The position numbers were made by a program, and so were the translations under genes. A stretch of 24,530 bases of DNA, from contig CAZXEU010000082.1 of assembly GCA_964639665.1 (NCBI GenBank), forward strand, positions 1 through 24,530, given 5' to 3'. Positions within the stretch are counted from its first letter, which is position 1. Every line of letters begins with the position of its first letter. The notes beneath the pieces were generated by a model that was given only the letters and a program-made list of their open reading frames with translations, did not search any database and was not told the origin of the DNA. Source of the DNA: CAZXEU01 sp964639665. GTDB taxonomy: Bacteria; Bacteroidota; Rhodothermia; Rhodothermales; Bin80. Shown one piece after another: positions 15,987 through 24,438 of this stretch.

Positions 15987-17032
15987 CAACGGGAGAGACC
16001 AAGCGTAAACCGGTGCGTGGTCCCCAGAATCTCCCCGAAGGGCACGTACGCGTAGTCTACCGTGAGGCCAAAGTTGGCCACCCGCGGGGGCACAAGCCCC
16101 GCACCGAGAGAAAGACGTCCCTCGTCCACGCGGAACCGGTAGCCTGCCCGCAGCGAAAGCACGTTCAGCAGCACGGATTCCAGACCTGCATTTACCCACT
16201 CGTTGTTGTCCGTCGGGTGTACCAGCTCCACGGAAGTTGACAGCGTAAGTGCGGAGGTGGCAACAAGCTCATCAGCCGCAGCCATGCGAAACAGGAGCGG
16301 CATCCGAAAGGATTCCCGCAGTCCTTCGACCGACGCCCCGAAATGCTGCAGCGTAAAGGCCAGGCGCAGCTGGCGAAACCCCGTAAAGTAGAGCGTGCCC
16401 ACGTCAAAGAGCACGTTGCTGAACGTATCCTGGTCCAGCGTTTCGCGCACGTACTTGGCCTGCAAGCCAATCGTAAGCCGATCCGAAAATCGCTTTGCCG
16501 CCGCCAGCCCTGCCATGAAATCACCCGCATTAACCATGCGCCCGGTACCTTCCGGGTCCAATACCGTGGTCTCCTCGAACTGCTCGATGCCAAAGTTCAT
16601 CACGCTCAGGCCGAAGGTGTAGGCTCCCACGGGCATGGCCGCCACCAGGGCGTCGACACGGCTGCCGGCCAGCCATTCGTTGTGCGTGAATTTGACTTCG
16701 GGCCCCGAGATCAGCGGCAGCGCCCCGACGTTCCAGAAAACGGCATTGGCGTCGTGCGTCAGGCCGCTGGCCGCTTCCCCGAGTGCACTTTCGCGCGCGC
16801 CGATTCCGATCTTGAGGGCCTGGAATCCCGCTGAACCCGTCTTCTCGAAATCGAATCCATAGTCGAGCTGGGCCCGGACGGGCGGCGCCATCGACAGAAG
16901 TGCCAGCACGAGTAGCAACGCACCGACAGATATCGGGCGCCCGCGCCCGGAAACAGCACGCGGCGCAGCCCTGCTCTCGGCCGTGGAGCACACAGCAGTC
17001 CGGGGCAGGTCATGGAGCTTTTCAGTGGCCAC
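15986..17032 (-). CDS. PorV/PorQ-family outer membrane beta-barrel protein
   Basis: About 348 aa. A hydrophobic signal segment (VGALLLVLALLSMAPPVRAQ, residues 36-55) precedes the mature N-terminus. The signature of PorV/PorQ and related UPF0164 proteins follows at about 69-106: GFQALKIGIGARESALGEAA, then SGLTHDANAVFWNVGAL. The rest is alternating amphipathic strands with motifs such as LTIGLQAKYV, LRLAFTLQHFG and LRAGYRFRVD, as expected of an outer-membrane barrel ending in a strand (HRFTLGLSR). PorV shuttles T9SS cargo; paralogs with unknown roles are common in this group. I chose GTG 17032, 14 bases after the upstream stop. The n-region is long (about 35 residues), so the true start is uncertain. 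It sits between a sorting-tail protein and a T9SS-tailed GH38, so an export or surface-assembly role is an attractive inference. Confidence 0.83.
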   Translation of the reverse strand: MATEKLHDLPRTAVCSTAESRAAPRAVSGRGRPISVGALLLVLALLSMAPPVRAQLDYGFDFEKTGSAGFQALKIGIGARESALGEAASGLTHDANAVFWNVGALPLISGPEVKFTHNEWLAGSRVDALVAAMPVGAYTFGLSVMNFGIEQFEETTVLDPEGTGRMVNAGDFMAGLAAAKRFSDRLTIGLQAKYVRETLDQDTFSNVLFDVGTLYFTGFRQLRLAFTLQHFGASVEGLRESFRMPLLFRMAAADELVATSALTLSTSVELVHPTDNNEWVNAGLESVLLNVLSLRAGYRFRVDEGRLSLGAGLVPPRVANFGLTVDYAYVPFGEILGTTHRFTLGLSR

Positions 17033-17046
17033 GAGTTTGCGCCGGT

Positions 17047-18900
17047 TCACTTGATGATGAGAAGCGTTCCCCTGGCGGTTCCGACGTCGGACTGGACTGT
17101 CCAGAAGTAGATGCCGGGGGCTACGCGCTGACGCGCATCGGAGAGCTGGTCCCATACGGCCTGCCCAGTATTGGGGTCATCGTGTTCCAGCACCTTGAAC
17201 AGCTCGCCGCTCGAGGTATACACCCGAACCGTCGCCCGCTCGGGCAGATTGGTCCACACTATGGTCGACTCCTCTCCCCTCGTCGGGAATCCGGACACAA
17301 GCCGGAACGGATTGGGAAAGACCCTGACATTCATCGCATCCAAAGCAGGCGAGCTGGCCACGGTCACGGCTTCCTCGTTGCGATTGGTAAACCAGCTCTC
17401 GTTGCCGTCATCATCAAGCGATATCACGCTGTAGAAATAGCCTACGCCCAGACTTACCCGGTTGTCGATGTACTTCCAAAGGCCCAGGTCATCGTCCCAG
17501 AACCGCCGGCGATCAATCTCATTTCCGGGCCGTACCCGACCGACGCGCTCGTACGGCCCCGTAAAGGCCCGTTCGCTTCGAAATATGCGGTATTCCCTGA
17601 AGCTGGCCTGACCGGTAATGGGGTCGACCCATGACGCATCCAGCGCTGGCCAGGTGAGCGAAATGGATTGGGATGCCGGCAGCGGGAGGATTTGCACGGC
17701 CGGCGAGGGCGGCGGCACCGAGGCCACGGCGTATCCGCGGCCGAAGAGGGACTGGGCGCGATCGACCGTGTTGCGCAGCGAGTCCAGCCCGGCCGGCAGC
17801 AGCGCCTGGGCATCCAGCCCCTCAATGGCCCGGCTGACCGGCAAGCCGTTTACAGCCTGCACCAGCGTAATCGATATGCCGGCGCCCGCCTCCAGCGTAT
17901 ACGGACCGCACGCCAGGAGCATGAAGGGAACGAGACGCTCGTCCGCTGCTGCCTGAAGCGACCGGTCCGCACCGGAGAGAATGGCGTACAGTTCCTCTTC
18001 CGAGGTTGACGTCAGCGTGAGGCGGTTTTCGTTGTTCAGAAGTTGTGCGATGAGGACGTTCGCCGGCTGCCCTTCTCCCGAGGCGCCCGGCGGCGCATCC
18101 AGGAGTGCCACCCCGGCATAACCCGGTGTCCGGAGTTCGCCCGTGGATGCCACATAGTTGCCCACATCCGTCGGCAAATCGAAATTGGGTGTGTCGTCCC
18201 ACGCATACATCATGCGGCGGGCTTCATCGTAGCGCGTCAGTTCGTCCGCCCGGTTAAAGTCCTCGCCCCAGCCGTTGTGCGCCAGCACATCCTGGTAGCT
18301 GGGCCGAAGCAGGTACGGAAACCCTACATACACATCGGTGAGCTGCGCGCCGGAGCCATTCGTCAGCGTGTACTCAAGAGCAATGAAGTCCTTCAGGCCC
18401 GGAAAACTCCAGGCACGACTGGTGCGCCGGACCCGAATGGCCTCGGAGGTAGTCCACGTCGCGGTAATGGTCTGTTCGGCCTGGCTCGGATCGTAGCCTG
18501 CATCTTCCACGAAATTGTCGGCCTTGGTCATGGCCTCGTACGTCCCCTGGTCCCGAAATGCAAACGGACCGTTTTCGACAAGGAACAGACTGCCGTCCGA
18601 CCGGCGCCCCCCGATCCACATCCCGGCGCCAAAATTGTAGGAGCGCTGCTCGTCCTTGCTCAAGAGCGTCGCAGGGCCACCCGGCCAGTCCATGCTGGGG
18701 AAGAATTCGAACAGGTTGGTCGGACTGGGTGCGCCGACGGTGCCATCGTCCTTCATCGTATCCCAGAGATCGCCCCGGTCGTGCACCTCGAATTCTGCCG
18801 TTCGCACCTGGGCAGACGCCGACGTGACCAGCGCTGCCAGGGCCAGCCCCCCCATGGTGCGCTTGAGCAGCGCGAAGCATGCGGCCTTCAGAGCCTTCAC
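17047..18900 (-). CDS. Secreted protein with Fn3-like region and C-terminal T9SS-like sorting domain
   Basis: A 617-aa exported protein with signal peptide (GGLALAALVTSASAQ to about residue 31). The mature N-terminal half contains FEFFPSMDWPGG and AGMWIGGRRSDG. I recall similar proteins recurring beside TonB receptors and PorV-like proteins in Rhodothermota and related phyla, without a known function. Residues about 405-515 look Fn3-like (SISLTWPALD, YRIFRSE, GYFYSVISLDDDGNES). The final 90 residues or so begin MNVRVFPNPFRLV and contain ATVRVYTSSGELFKVL and APGIYFWTVQS, ending LLIIK; this is a sorting-domain-type tail. The start is GTG 18900, eight bases from the receptor stop; M16 at ATG 18855 is less likely because it shortens the basic n-region. 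Its position directly after the receptor is where SusD would sit, so a surface glycan-binding role is possible but unproven. Confidence 0.78.
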   Translation of the reverse strand: MKALKAACFALLKRTMGGLALAALVTSASAQVRTAEFEVHDRGDLWDTMKDDGTVGAPSPTNLFEFFPSMDWPGGPATLLSKDEQRSYNFGAGMWIGGRRSDGSLFLVENGPFAFRDQGTYEAMTKADNFVEDAGYDPSQAEQTITATWTTSEAIRVRRTSRAWSFPGLKDFIALEYTLTNGSGAQLTDVYVGFPYLLRPSYQDVLAHNGWGEDFNRADELTRYDEARRMMYAWDDTPNFDLPTDVGNYVASTGELRTPGYAGVALLDAPPGASGEGQPANVLIAQLLNNENRLTLTSTSEEELYAILSGADRSLQAAADERLVPFMLLACGPYTLEAGAGISITLVQAVNGLPVSRAIEGLDAQALLPAGLDSLRNTVDRAQSLFGRGYAVASVPPPSPAVQILPLPASQSISLTWPALDASWVDPITGQASFREYRIFRSERAFTGPYERVGRVRPGNEIDRRRFWDDDLGLWKYIDNRVSLGVGYFYSVISLDDDGNESWFTNRNEEAVTVASSPALDAMNVRVFPNPFRLVSGFPTRGEESTIVWTNLPERATVRVYTSSGELFKVLEHDDPNTGQAVWDQLSDARQRVAPGIYFWTVQSDVGTARGTLLIIK

Positions 18901-18908
18901 AAGACCAG

Positions 18909-21900
18909 TCAGCGGAGGTTGTAGCGGAGTCCGAAGAAGAAGCGACGGGGCGCAAAGTACGTCTGCCAGCTGATGTCGTAGCCTGCAGCATCCTCTGTCG
19001 ATATCTCGCCGCTTTCCACGTAGTTCTTCACAGCCTCCGCGTCGAAAATGACATCGCCCACGGAGCGCAGATTCCTGGTGTTGAGCACGTTGGAAATGTT
19101 GGCATAGACCGCGAGCGTATGCGCATTCGCAATCCTGAACTGCTTTTGCAGCCTCAGATCGAGCGTCCTGATGGGAGGCAGCCGATGATTGTCCCTCGTA
19201 TCCGGTGGATCGTCAGGCCCCACGTACGTAAAGGCGCGCCCGCTCACGAAGCTTAACAGCGCGCTCAGGCTCGCGCCGCCAAGTGCTGCTCCCAAAACGG
19301 AGTTTCCGGGCTCGTCGGGATACTGCATGAACAGGTTGGCACGCATAATGTGCGGGCGGCTGAACGTCGTCTCCGTTGGCAGACGCTTTGTAACCTCGCT
19401 GTCGTAGACGTAGTCCGGCGTGCCGCTCTCGTCAAAGCGGATCGTGCCAGGCGTAGCGCGCCCCTGTGTCACACGGGAGAAGTTGTAGTTCCCGTTCAGA
19501 CTGTACCAATGGCTGTGGACCGTTCGGAGCGTGATCTCAAATCCGCGTGCGTCGCCGTAATCGCCGGCAAAGCTGGAAACGTAGAACACGTTGGGCGTGA
19601 CAGCGCCCCGGAAGGGGTCGAACATGTAGACGCGGCGATCGAATATGCCCTGCCGCGGCATGGTCTGATCGAAAACGTCCTTGTAAAAGCCGGTAACGTC
19701 AAGCACCACGGCATCACCGAAATTCTGCACGATGCCCACTTCGAAGAGGACGGTCTTTTCCGGTTTGAGGGCATCCAGGGACAACACCACGACGCGCTCG
19801 GGATCGCCGTCGAGCGAAGGAATGTGCGCCGGCTGCCGCCCCTCGGCCGCAGCTGCTTCGTCCTCGGCAATCTGGCGCCTCACAATGTACTCGGGCCGGA
19901 AGTAGTTGAATTCGAACAGGCGATCAAGCGGCGGCATCTGGTAGAAGTGCCCGTAGTTGAAATGCAGAACCGTATTGTCCGTAATGGGGAAGGAGACCCC
20001 GATGCGCGGGCTGACGCGGTGGAAGCTCCTGGCCGGCGCGCGAGGCTTGTCCAGGACATTGTCAAATGCGTACTTGATGCGCCCGTTTTCGTCTACCTGA
20101 TCCCGGTCGGCATCAAGTGCGGGATCGAAGTCGGGATCCACGCTCAGATTGAACAGGTCGCGCGTGGTAAACCAGTTCACATTGGGATCAAATGCGTCAT
20201 ACCGCACGCCCACATTCAGGATCATGTTGTTGAATTCCATCTTGTCCTGTACGTAGGCCGCAAATTCGACCGGATGATGGGTCTCGTGCAGTCCCCGGTT
20301 GAGCCAGTATCCCGGCTCGGTGCTGAACGAGGGATAGCGGTACGCGAAGTTCTCCCTGAAGGTGTTTCGCCGGACCTCGATTCCCGCCTTCAGGAAATTG
20401 TAATTGTCAATCTGCCAGTTGGCACTACCCTCAAGGGAAAGGTCCCCGACCTCGTTGTGCTGATCAAGAACAAATGTCCATGCGTCGTAAGGCTCGTCGG
20501 GGTAGCCGTTGTAGCGTTGAAACCCGAATAGCGTCGGATTTTCGCTTACACCAAGGCGGGTAAAGTCGCTCGGCTGCTCCCGCATGTCACGCCAGAACCG
20601 GCTCAGCTGCACGTCATAGTAAAAGCGGGGTGATAGCGTATGCGTCCAGTGGCCGCTAAGCAGCGTCGTCTTGCCCTCCAGGAGGGATCCCCATCCGCGA
20701 TAGAACTTGACCTGCTGGATATAGTCGCCGTTTTCCTGCAGGGTGGAATGGCCGAGCCGGTTGTAGAGCGCCCCTACCTTAAGCTTCATGTTGGGTCGCA
20801 GCTGCAGGACCACGTTGCCGACGATGTCATCCAGCTCCCGCTGGTCGCGGGGGCGCGGATAGGTATAGGCTTCGCGCTTCAGCTGCCCGGCAACAAAGAA
20901 GCTGGCGCCGGACTGATCCCTGCGGAACAGGGGTCCCCCGAGACTTCCGTAAACCTGGTGATCCGCAACGTCCCGGTAGTCATATATCTGGCCGCTGCGC
21001 AGCGGCGTCCACCAGTCAGGATCCAGCGTGCCGTCTTCGAGCGTGTTGTCCAGAAATTCCTTCTGCGATAGGGGATCGTAGAGATAGTTGCCGAAATGCT
21101 GCTGCCCGGCCAAGCCATGCAGGTATTCGAACGAGGCGCTGACCTGCGAGCCGCCCTCTCGCGTGACCACATTGACGATGCCCGACTGCGCACCGCCATA
21201 CTGGGCATCGAAACCTCCGGTCAGAATCTGTATCTCCTGTACCGCGTGCATGTTTATGTTGGTGAACGATCCACCTTGGTCAGCGCGTCCTTCCACCAGG
21301 GCCGCCGTGCGTGCGCCGTCCAGAAACCACAGCACTTCGGTCTGGTCGCCTCCGCGCACGGCGTAGCGGCTCTCGCCCCTGCCAGATCCGCCGAGTCCGC
21401 CCACAATGGGCTCGGGATCAAACAGCACGCCGGTCTGGACCATGAGTCCTTCGCGAGCGCTGCGCACCGGCAAGGCGTGCAGCTGCCTGATATCGAGGTA
21501 GTGGACACTGGCCGTCTCATCGCGCTGTACTAGTGGCCGGCCGGCCGTAACCAGCAGCTCTTCTCCCATTTCAATGGCTTCCGACGTCAAGGTGACATCC
21601 ACGCGCGTAGTCAGGCCGCTCTGCACGACGACATCCTCTACCACGACCGTCGCAAAGCCCAGCATCGTTACACGTAGCCTGTGCGTACCCGGCGAAACAG
21701 CCAGGATGAGAAAATCGCCGTTGCTATCCGCTGCCCCTCCAAGGGTGGTGCCCTCGACGAGAACGTGCGCCCCGATCAAGGCCTCGCCGGTCTCCTCGTC
21801 GGTGATGGTGCCGACAATCTTCCCCGTCTGGGGGAAGTTGGCAGGGGCGCTCCGAACCGATGGAATACATAGCAGCACGCAAAGCCCCAGGCCGAGAATC

Positions 21901-22058
21901 TGCAGGAACCTGGCTGTTGCCGACCCCCGTGGCCGCACTGCCCCGGATCCACCATGCAGTGGCGCATGCCCTCCGCTTTTCGAGCCCGGCTGGGACCGGC
22001 TGCATTCTGCGTAGGATGCACCTTCACCGCTGGTTTTATGGGGCCCTGGTCCAGTCAC
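18909..22058 (-). CDS. TonB-dependent receptor with carboxypeptidase-regulatory-like domain
   Basis: Up to 1049 aa. After a signal segment (FLQILGLGLCVLL, about 51-63, cleavage probably near VRSA), residues about 78-160 are a carboxypeptidase-regulatory-like/DUF4480-type beta domain (GKIVGTITDEETGEALIGAH, then LRVTMLGFATVVVEDVVV). A plug domain follows (about 185-300: LPVRSAREGLMVQTGV, RYAVRGGDQTEVLWFLDGA, VQEIQILTGGFDAQYGGAQS, GIVNVVTREGG), then a long beta-barrel ending YFAPRRFFFGLRYNLR. It would import ligand across the outer membrane using TonB-ExbBD energy. No SusD-like gene follows. The start is GTG 22058 in the longest form; GTG 21938 would give a shorter, more typical signal peptide (VRPRGSATARF) and is a serious alternative. 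A candidate promoter lies about 100 bp upstream. It appears to head the long leftward gene run. Confidence 0.92.
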   Translation of the reverse strand: MTGPGPHKTSGEGASYAECSRSQPGSKSGGHAPLHGGSGAVRPRGSATARFLQILGLGLCVLLCIPSVRSAPANFPQTGKIVGTITDEETGEALIGAHVLVEGTTLGGAADSNGDFLILAVSPGTHRLRVTMLGFATVVVEDVVVQSGLTTRVDVTLTSEAIEMGEELLVTAGRPLVQRDETASVHYLDIRQLHALPVRSAREGLMVQTGVLFDPEPIVGGLGGSGRGESRYAVRGGDQTEVLWFLDGARTAALVEGRADQGGSFTNINMHAVQEIQILTGGFDAQYGGAQSGIVNVVTREGGSQVSASFEYLHGLAGQQHFGNYLYDPLSQKEFLDNTLEDGTLDPDWWTPLRSGQIYDYRDVADHQVYGSLGGPLFRRDQSGASFFVAGQLKREAYTYPRPRDQRELDDIVGNVVLQLRPNMKLKVGALYNRLGHSTLQENGDYIQQVKFYRGWGSLLEGKTTLLSGHWTHTLSPRFYYDVQLSRFWRDMREQPSDFTRLGVSENPTLFGFQRYNGYPDEPYDAWTFVLDQHNEVGDLSLEGSANWQIDNYNFLKAGIEVRRNTFRENFAYRYPSFSTEPGYWLNRGLHETHHPVEFAAYVQDKMEFNNMILNVGVRYDAFDPNVNWFTTRDLFNLSVDPDFDPALDADRDQVDENGRIKYAFDNVLDKPRAPARSFHRVSPRIGVSFPITDNTVLHFNYGHFYQMPPLDRLFEFNYFRPEYIVRRQIAEDEAAAAEGRQPAHIPSLDGDPERVVVLSLDALKPEKTVLFEVGIVQNFGDAVVLDVTGFYKDVFDQTMPRQGIFDRRVYMFDPFRGAVTPNVFYVSSFAGDYGDARGFEITLRTVHSHWYSLNGNYNFSRVTQGRATPGTIRFDESGTPDYVYDSEVTKRLPTETTFSRPHIMRANLFMQYPDEPGNSVLGAALGGASLSALLSFVSGRAFTYVGPDDPPDTRDNHRLPPIRTLDLRLQKQFRIANAHTLAVYANISNVLNTRNLRSVGDVIFDAEAVKNYVESGEISTEDAAGYDISWQTYFAPRRFFFGLRYNLR

Positions 22059-22155
22059 TCGTTGAATAAGAAGGCGGGTTCAGCCCGGAAGACCCAAAAT
22101 AACACGGGCAGCGCCCCTTTTCCCTGGCCGGAACCGGGTTCAGCACCCAGGACAC

Positions 22156-22184
22156 ACTGTATCGCGTGCACTGCTGCGGTGCAA
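22156..22184 (-). promoter_or_regulatory. Candidate sigma70-like promoter for the leftward operon
   Basis: On the minus strand TTGCAC (22184-22179) and TACAGT (22161-22156) are separated by exactly 17 bases, matching the classic -35/-10 layout with one and two mismatches. Transcription would start near 22148, giving a leader of about 90 bases to GTG 22058. Such matches arise by chance, and Bacteroidota-type sigma factors use other motifs, so this is tentative. Confidence 0.35.
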
Positions 22185-22200
22185 GTTCGGGAGCGGTGCA
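22167..22200. promoter_or_regulatory. Possible operator: TGCAC-N7-GTGCA inverted repeat plus GCGGTGCA direct repeat
   Basis: An inverted repeat TGCAC-N7-GTGCA (22167-22183) lies within the candidate promoter. The octamer GCGGTGCA occurs at 22176-22183 and again at 22193-22200, 17 bases apart. This is the sort of arrangement expected for regulator binding over a promoter, but no regulator gene is in the window and the motifs are short. Confidence 0.3.
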
Positions 22201-22233
22201 TGCGCAGCAAGGCAGGTAGCGGCACGTGTTGGC

Positions 22234-22245
22234 CGGGCATGCCCG
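22234..22245. repeat. 12-bp perfect palindrome CGGGCATGCCCG
   Basis: A perfect palindrome near the middle of the divergent intergenic region. It could be a regulator site between the two gene runs. In GC-rich DNA such a sequence has limited significance. Confidence 0.25.
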
Positions 22246-22450
22246 CTCGGCGCCTCGAGAGTTGGACGGCCTGCCTATGCCGCAGGCGGCTCTACGCTCC
22301 AGAACACGCCTTGCGGCCCGTTCTCGCGCCGCAGTACGCCCTGCATCCGTTTTATCGGTGCCCTGTTGGCTACGCGCGCGCCATCAGTGTGCCTCCTTTT
22401 TCCGAAATTCTTCTCTCTGACAGCAGATCACGCAGGCCTAACGCCAACCC

Positions 22451-23221
22451 ATGAAATTTGCAGACAGAATCGCGGTCGTTACAGGTGGCGCCAAGGGTAT
22501 CGGCGGAGCCACTGCGACACGGTTTCTGGAGGAAGGGGCGCAAACAGCGGTCCTCGACCTGGATGAAAAGTGGGCGCAGAAGCGCCTGGAGCCTTTCGGC
22601 GATCAGGCGCTTTTCATCCGGTGCGACGTGTCTAAGGCCAGCCAGGTTGAGGCGGCCTTCCAGCGGATCGCCACACGATTCGGAGGAGTGGACATCCTCG
22701 TCAACAACGCCGGGATCCAGCGATACAGCACGGTTACGGAAACCACCGAGGAGGAATGGGACCTGGTGATGAATGTGAATCTGAAGAGCGCATTCCTGTG
22801 CGCCAGGCAAGCGATTCCGCTCATGGACGGAAGAGGTAAGTGCGTCGTGATCAATGTGGCAAGCGTGCAGAGCTTCATTACGCAGCGCAACGTTGCACCG
22901 TACACCACGAGCAAGACCGCCATGCTGGGCCTGACGCGCAGCATCGCCGTCGACTATGCCCCCGACATCCGGGCCGTCGCCGTATGCCCGGGCACCGTGG
23001 ATACGCCCATGCTCAGATGGGCAGCCAACCAATCCCCCGACCCCGAAGAAATCTACCGGGAGGTGCGCGAAATGCACCTCACGCAGCGCATCGCCAAGCC
23101 CGTCGAGGTCGCCAACCTGATCCTGTATCTTGCCGGCGACGATGCAGCCTTCATCACCGGGCAGGCCGTGCGCATTGACGGCGGCCTGGGATTGATCGTG
23201 GCGGGGAGCGTCCGGCAGTGA
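22451..23221 (+). CDS. Short-chain dehydrogenase/reductase (NAD(P)-dependent sugar or sugar-acid dehydrogenase)
   Basis: A 256-aa classical SDR, cytosolic. The cofactor loop is TGGAKGIG (11-18), and Asp36 at the end of the second strand (VLDLD) suggests NAD preference. NNAG (85-88), the active-site Asn of NVNLKS (110), Ser138 (NVASVQS) and the YTTSK pair Tyr151/Lys155 are all in place, with the C-terminal ITGQAVRIDGG typical of the family. Many members in sugar loci oxidise aldoses or hydroxy acids; the substrate here is unknown. ATG 22451 has no obvious Shine-Dalgarno. The stop overlaps the GTG start of the dehydratase gene by four bases (GTGA), so the two are coupled. The pairing suggests oxidation of a sugar to a lactone or acid followed by dehydration, as in non-phosphorylative acid-sugar pathways; this is inference. 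Confidence 0.93.
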   Translation: MKFADRIAVVTGGAKGIGGATATRFLEEGAQTAVLDLDEKWAQKRLEPFGDQALFIRCDVSKASQVEAAFQRIATRFGGVDILVNNAGIQRYSTVTETTEEEWDLVMNVNLKSAFLCARQAIPLMDGRGKCVVINVASVQSFITQRNVAPYTTSKTAMLGLTRSIAVDYAPDIRAVAVCPGTVDTPMLRWAANQSPDPEEIYREVREMHLTQRIAKPVEVANLILYLAGDDAAFITGQAVRIDGGLGLIVAGSVRQ

Positions 23222-24438
23222 AGATCTCCGACATCAAGGCTACGACGGTTACGGTTCCACTGGAAGCGCCCCTTCGCCACTCGGCGGGAGCCCACTGGGG
23301 CCGGTTCGTGCGCACCATCGTGGAAGTGGAGACGGATGAAGGCATTACGGGTCTCGGCGAAATGGGGGGCGGCGGCGAGTCCGCCGAGGTGGCAATCCGA
23401 AGCCTGAAGCAGTACCTCCTGGGCCACGACCCGATGCAGCTGGAGGCACTGTACTGGAAGATCTGCAATCCTACCGCCTCGCTTTACAACAACCGGATTC
23501 AGATGCATGCGGCCATCGAGTTCGCCTGTATCGACATTATCGGCAAGAAACTGGGCATCCGGGCCTGTGACCTGTTGGGCGGCGCGCTGCGCGAAGAGGT
23601 TCCGTTCGCCTCCTATCTGTTCTTTCGCTACGCCAACGAGGAAACTGGGCGAGGTGGAGAATGCTCTTCCGATGCCATGGTACGACATGCGCAAAGCCTG
23701 GCGGAAAGGCACGGATTCACTTCGCACAAGCTGAAGGCAGGCGTCTTCTCTCCCGATTACGAGCTCGAAGTGTTTCGGGCGCTGGCGGCAGCCCTTCCGG
23801 GTCACCGCGTCCGCATTGACCCCAACGCCGTGTGGACCGTGGAGGAGGCCGTCCGCATTGGCAAGGCCATTGAAGACCTGGACAACGACTACTTTGAGGA
23901 CCCATGCTGGGGTCTGGAAGGCATGAGGCGCGTGCGTGAGCTTGTCCGCATCCCGACGGCGACCAACACGGTAGTTGTGAATTTCGAGCAGTTGGCAGCG
24001 TGCATTCGCATGCGGGCCGTGGATGTGATTCTGCTGGACACCACTTTCTGGGGAGGCCTGCGCCAGGCCTGGAAGGCAGGCGCGGTCTGCAGCACGTTTC
24101 AGCAGGGCATTGCCGTGCACAGCTCCGGCGAGCTGGGCGTCCAGCTGGCCACCATGCTGCATCTGGGCGCCACGCTGCCCAATCTCACGTTTGCCGCCGA
24201 TGCCCACTACCACCACCTTGTGGACGACATCATCGCGGGCGGCAAGATGCGCTACATTGGCGGCCGCATCACGGTGCCGAAAGGCCCCGGGCTGGGCATT
24301 GAGCTGGATCGGGACAAGGTGTCGCGCTACGCTGAACTCTACCGGGAGCTGGGATCGTACACATACGACCGTGATCCTAAGCGTCCGGACTGGTTCAGCA
24401 TCTGGCCTGAAACCAGGTGGGCCAGCCCGGATGCCTGA
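23218..24438 (+). CDS. Enolase-superfamily acid-sugar dehydratase, glucarate-dehydratase-like
   Basis: A 406-aa protein of the mandelate racemase/muconate-lactonising enzyme fold: an N-terminal alpha+beta cap (1 to about 125) and a TIM barrel. Active-site residues follow the glucarate dehydratase pattern. They are KLK (171-173), metal ligands Asp201 (RIDPNAVW), Glu227 (YFEDPCWG) and Asn250 (ATNTVV), and the Asp274 (LLDTTFWGG)/His301 (AVHSSGELG) dyad. Asn as third metal ligand is the mark of the glucarate dehydratase subgroup. The reaction would be dehydration of an aldarate or aldonate to a 2-keto-3-deoxy acid. The exact substrate is unclear because HSSGEL differs from the HSNNHF-type sequence I recall for true glucarate dehydratases. 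The start is GTG 23218 in a 4-bp overlap with the dehydrogenase gene. It is predicted to be cytosolic. Confidence 0.9.
   Translation: MKISDIKATTVTVPLEAPLRHSAGAHWGRFVRTIVEVETDEGITGLGEMGGGGESAEVAIRSLKQYLLGHDPMQLEALYWKICNPTASLYNNRIQMHAAIEFACIDIIGKKLGIRACDLLGGALREEVPFASYLFFRYANEETGRGGECSSDAMVRHAQSLAERHGFTSHKLKAGVFSPDYELEVFRALAAALPGHRVRIDPNAVWTVEEAVRIGKAIEDLDNDYFEDPCWGLEGMRRVRELVRIPTATNTVVVNFEQLAACIRMRAVDVILLDTTFWGGLRQAWKAGAVCSTFQQGIAVHSSGELGVQLATMLHLGATLPNLTFAADAHYHHLVDDIIAGGKMRYIGGRITVPKGPGLGIELDRDKVSRYAELYRELGSYTYDRDPKRPDWFSIWPETRWASPDA

Larger units (their letters stand above)
22059..22450. other. Divergent intergenic region between receptor and dehydrogenase genes
   Basis: This 392-bp stretch separates the two divergent gene runs and should hold promoters for both. 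I see no convincing coding content; short open frames here lack coding character. It contains a sigma70-like promoter candidate for the leftward run at 22156-22184, short repeats around GCGGTGCA, and a 12-bp palindrome at 22234-22245. No promoter was recognised for the rightward run. The Bacteroidota-type -7 element TAnnTTTG was not found in a matching form. Confidence 0.6.

Noticed and set aside
15987..16199. Upstream in-frame extension of the T9SS-tailed GH38 gene
   Set aside because: The extension lies inside the PorV-like gene, and a proper signal peptide starts at ATG 15986 directly on the overlapping stop.
19350..20531. 393-codon plus-strand open frame opposite the TonB receptor
   Set aside because: It is antisense to the receptor barrel; its valine- and histidine-rich translation reflects the codon pattern of the true gene.
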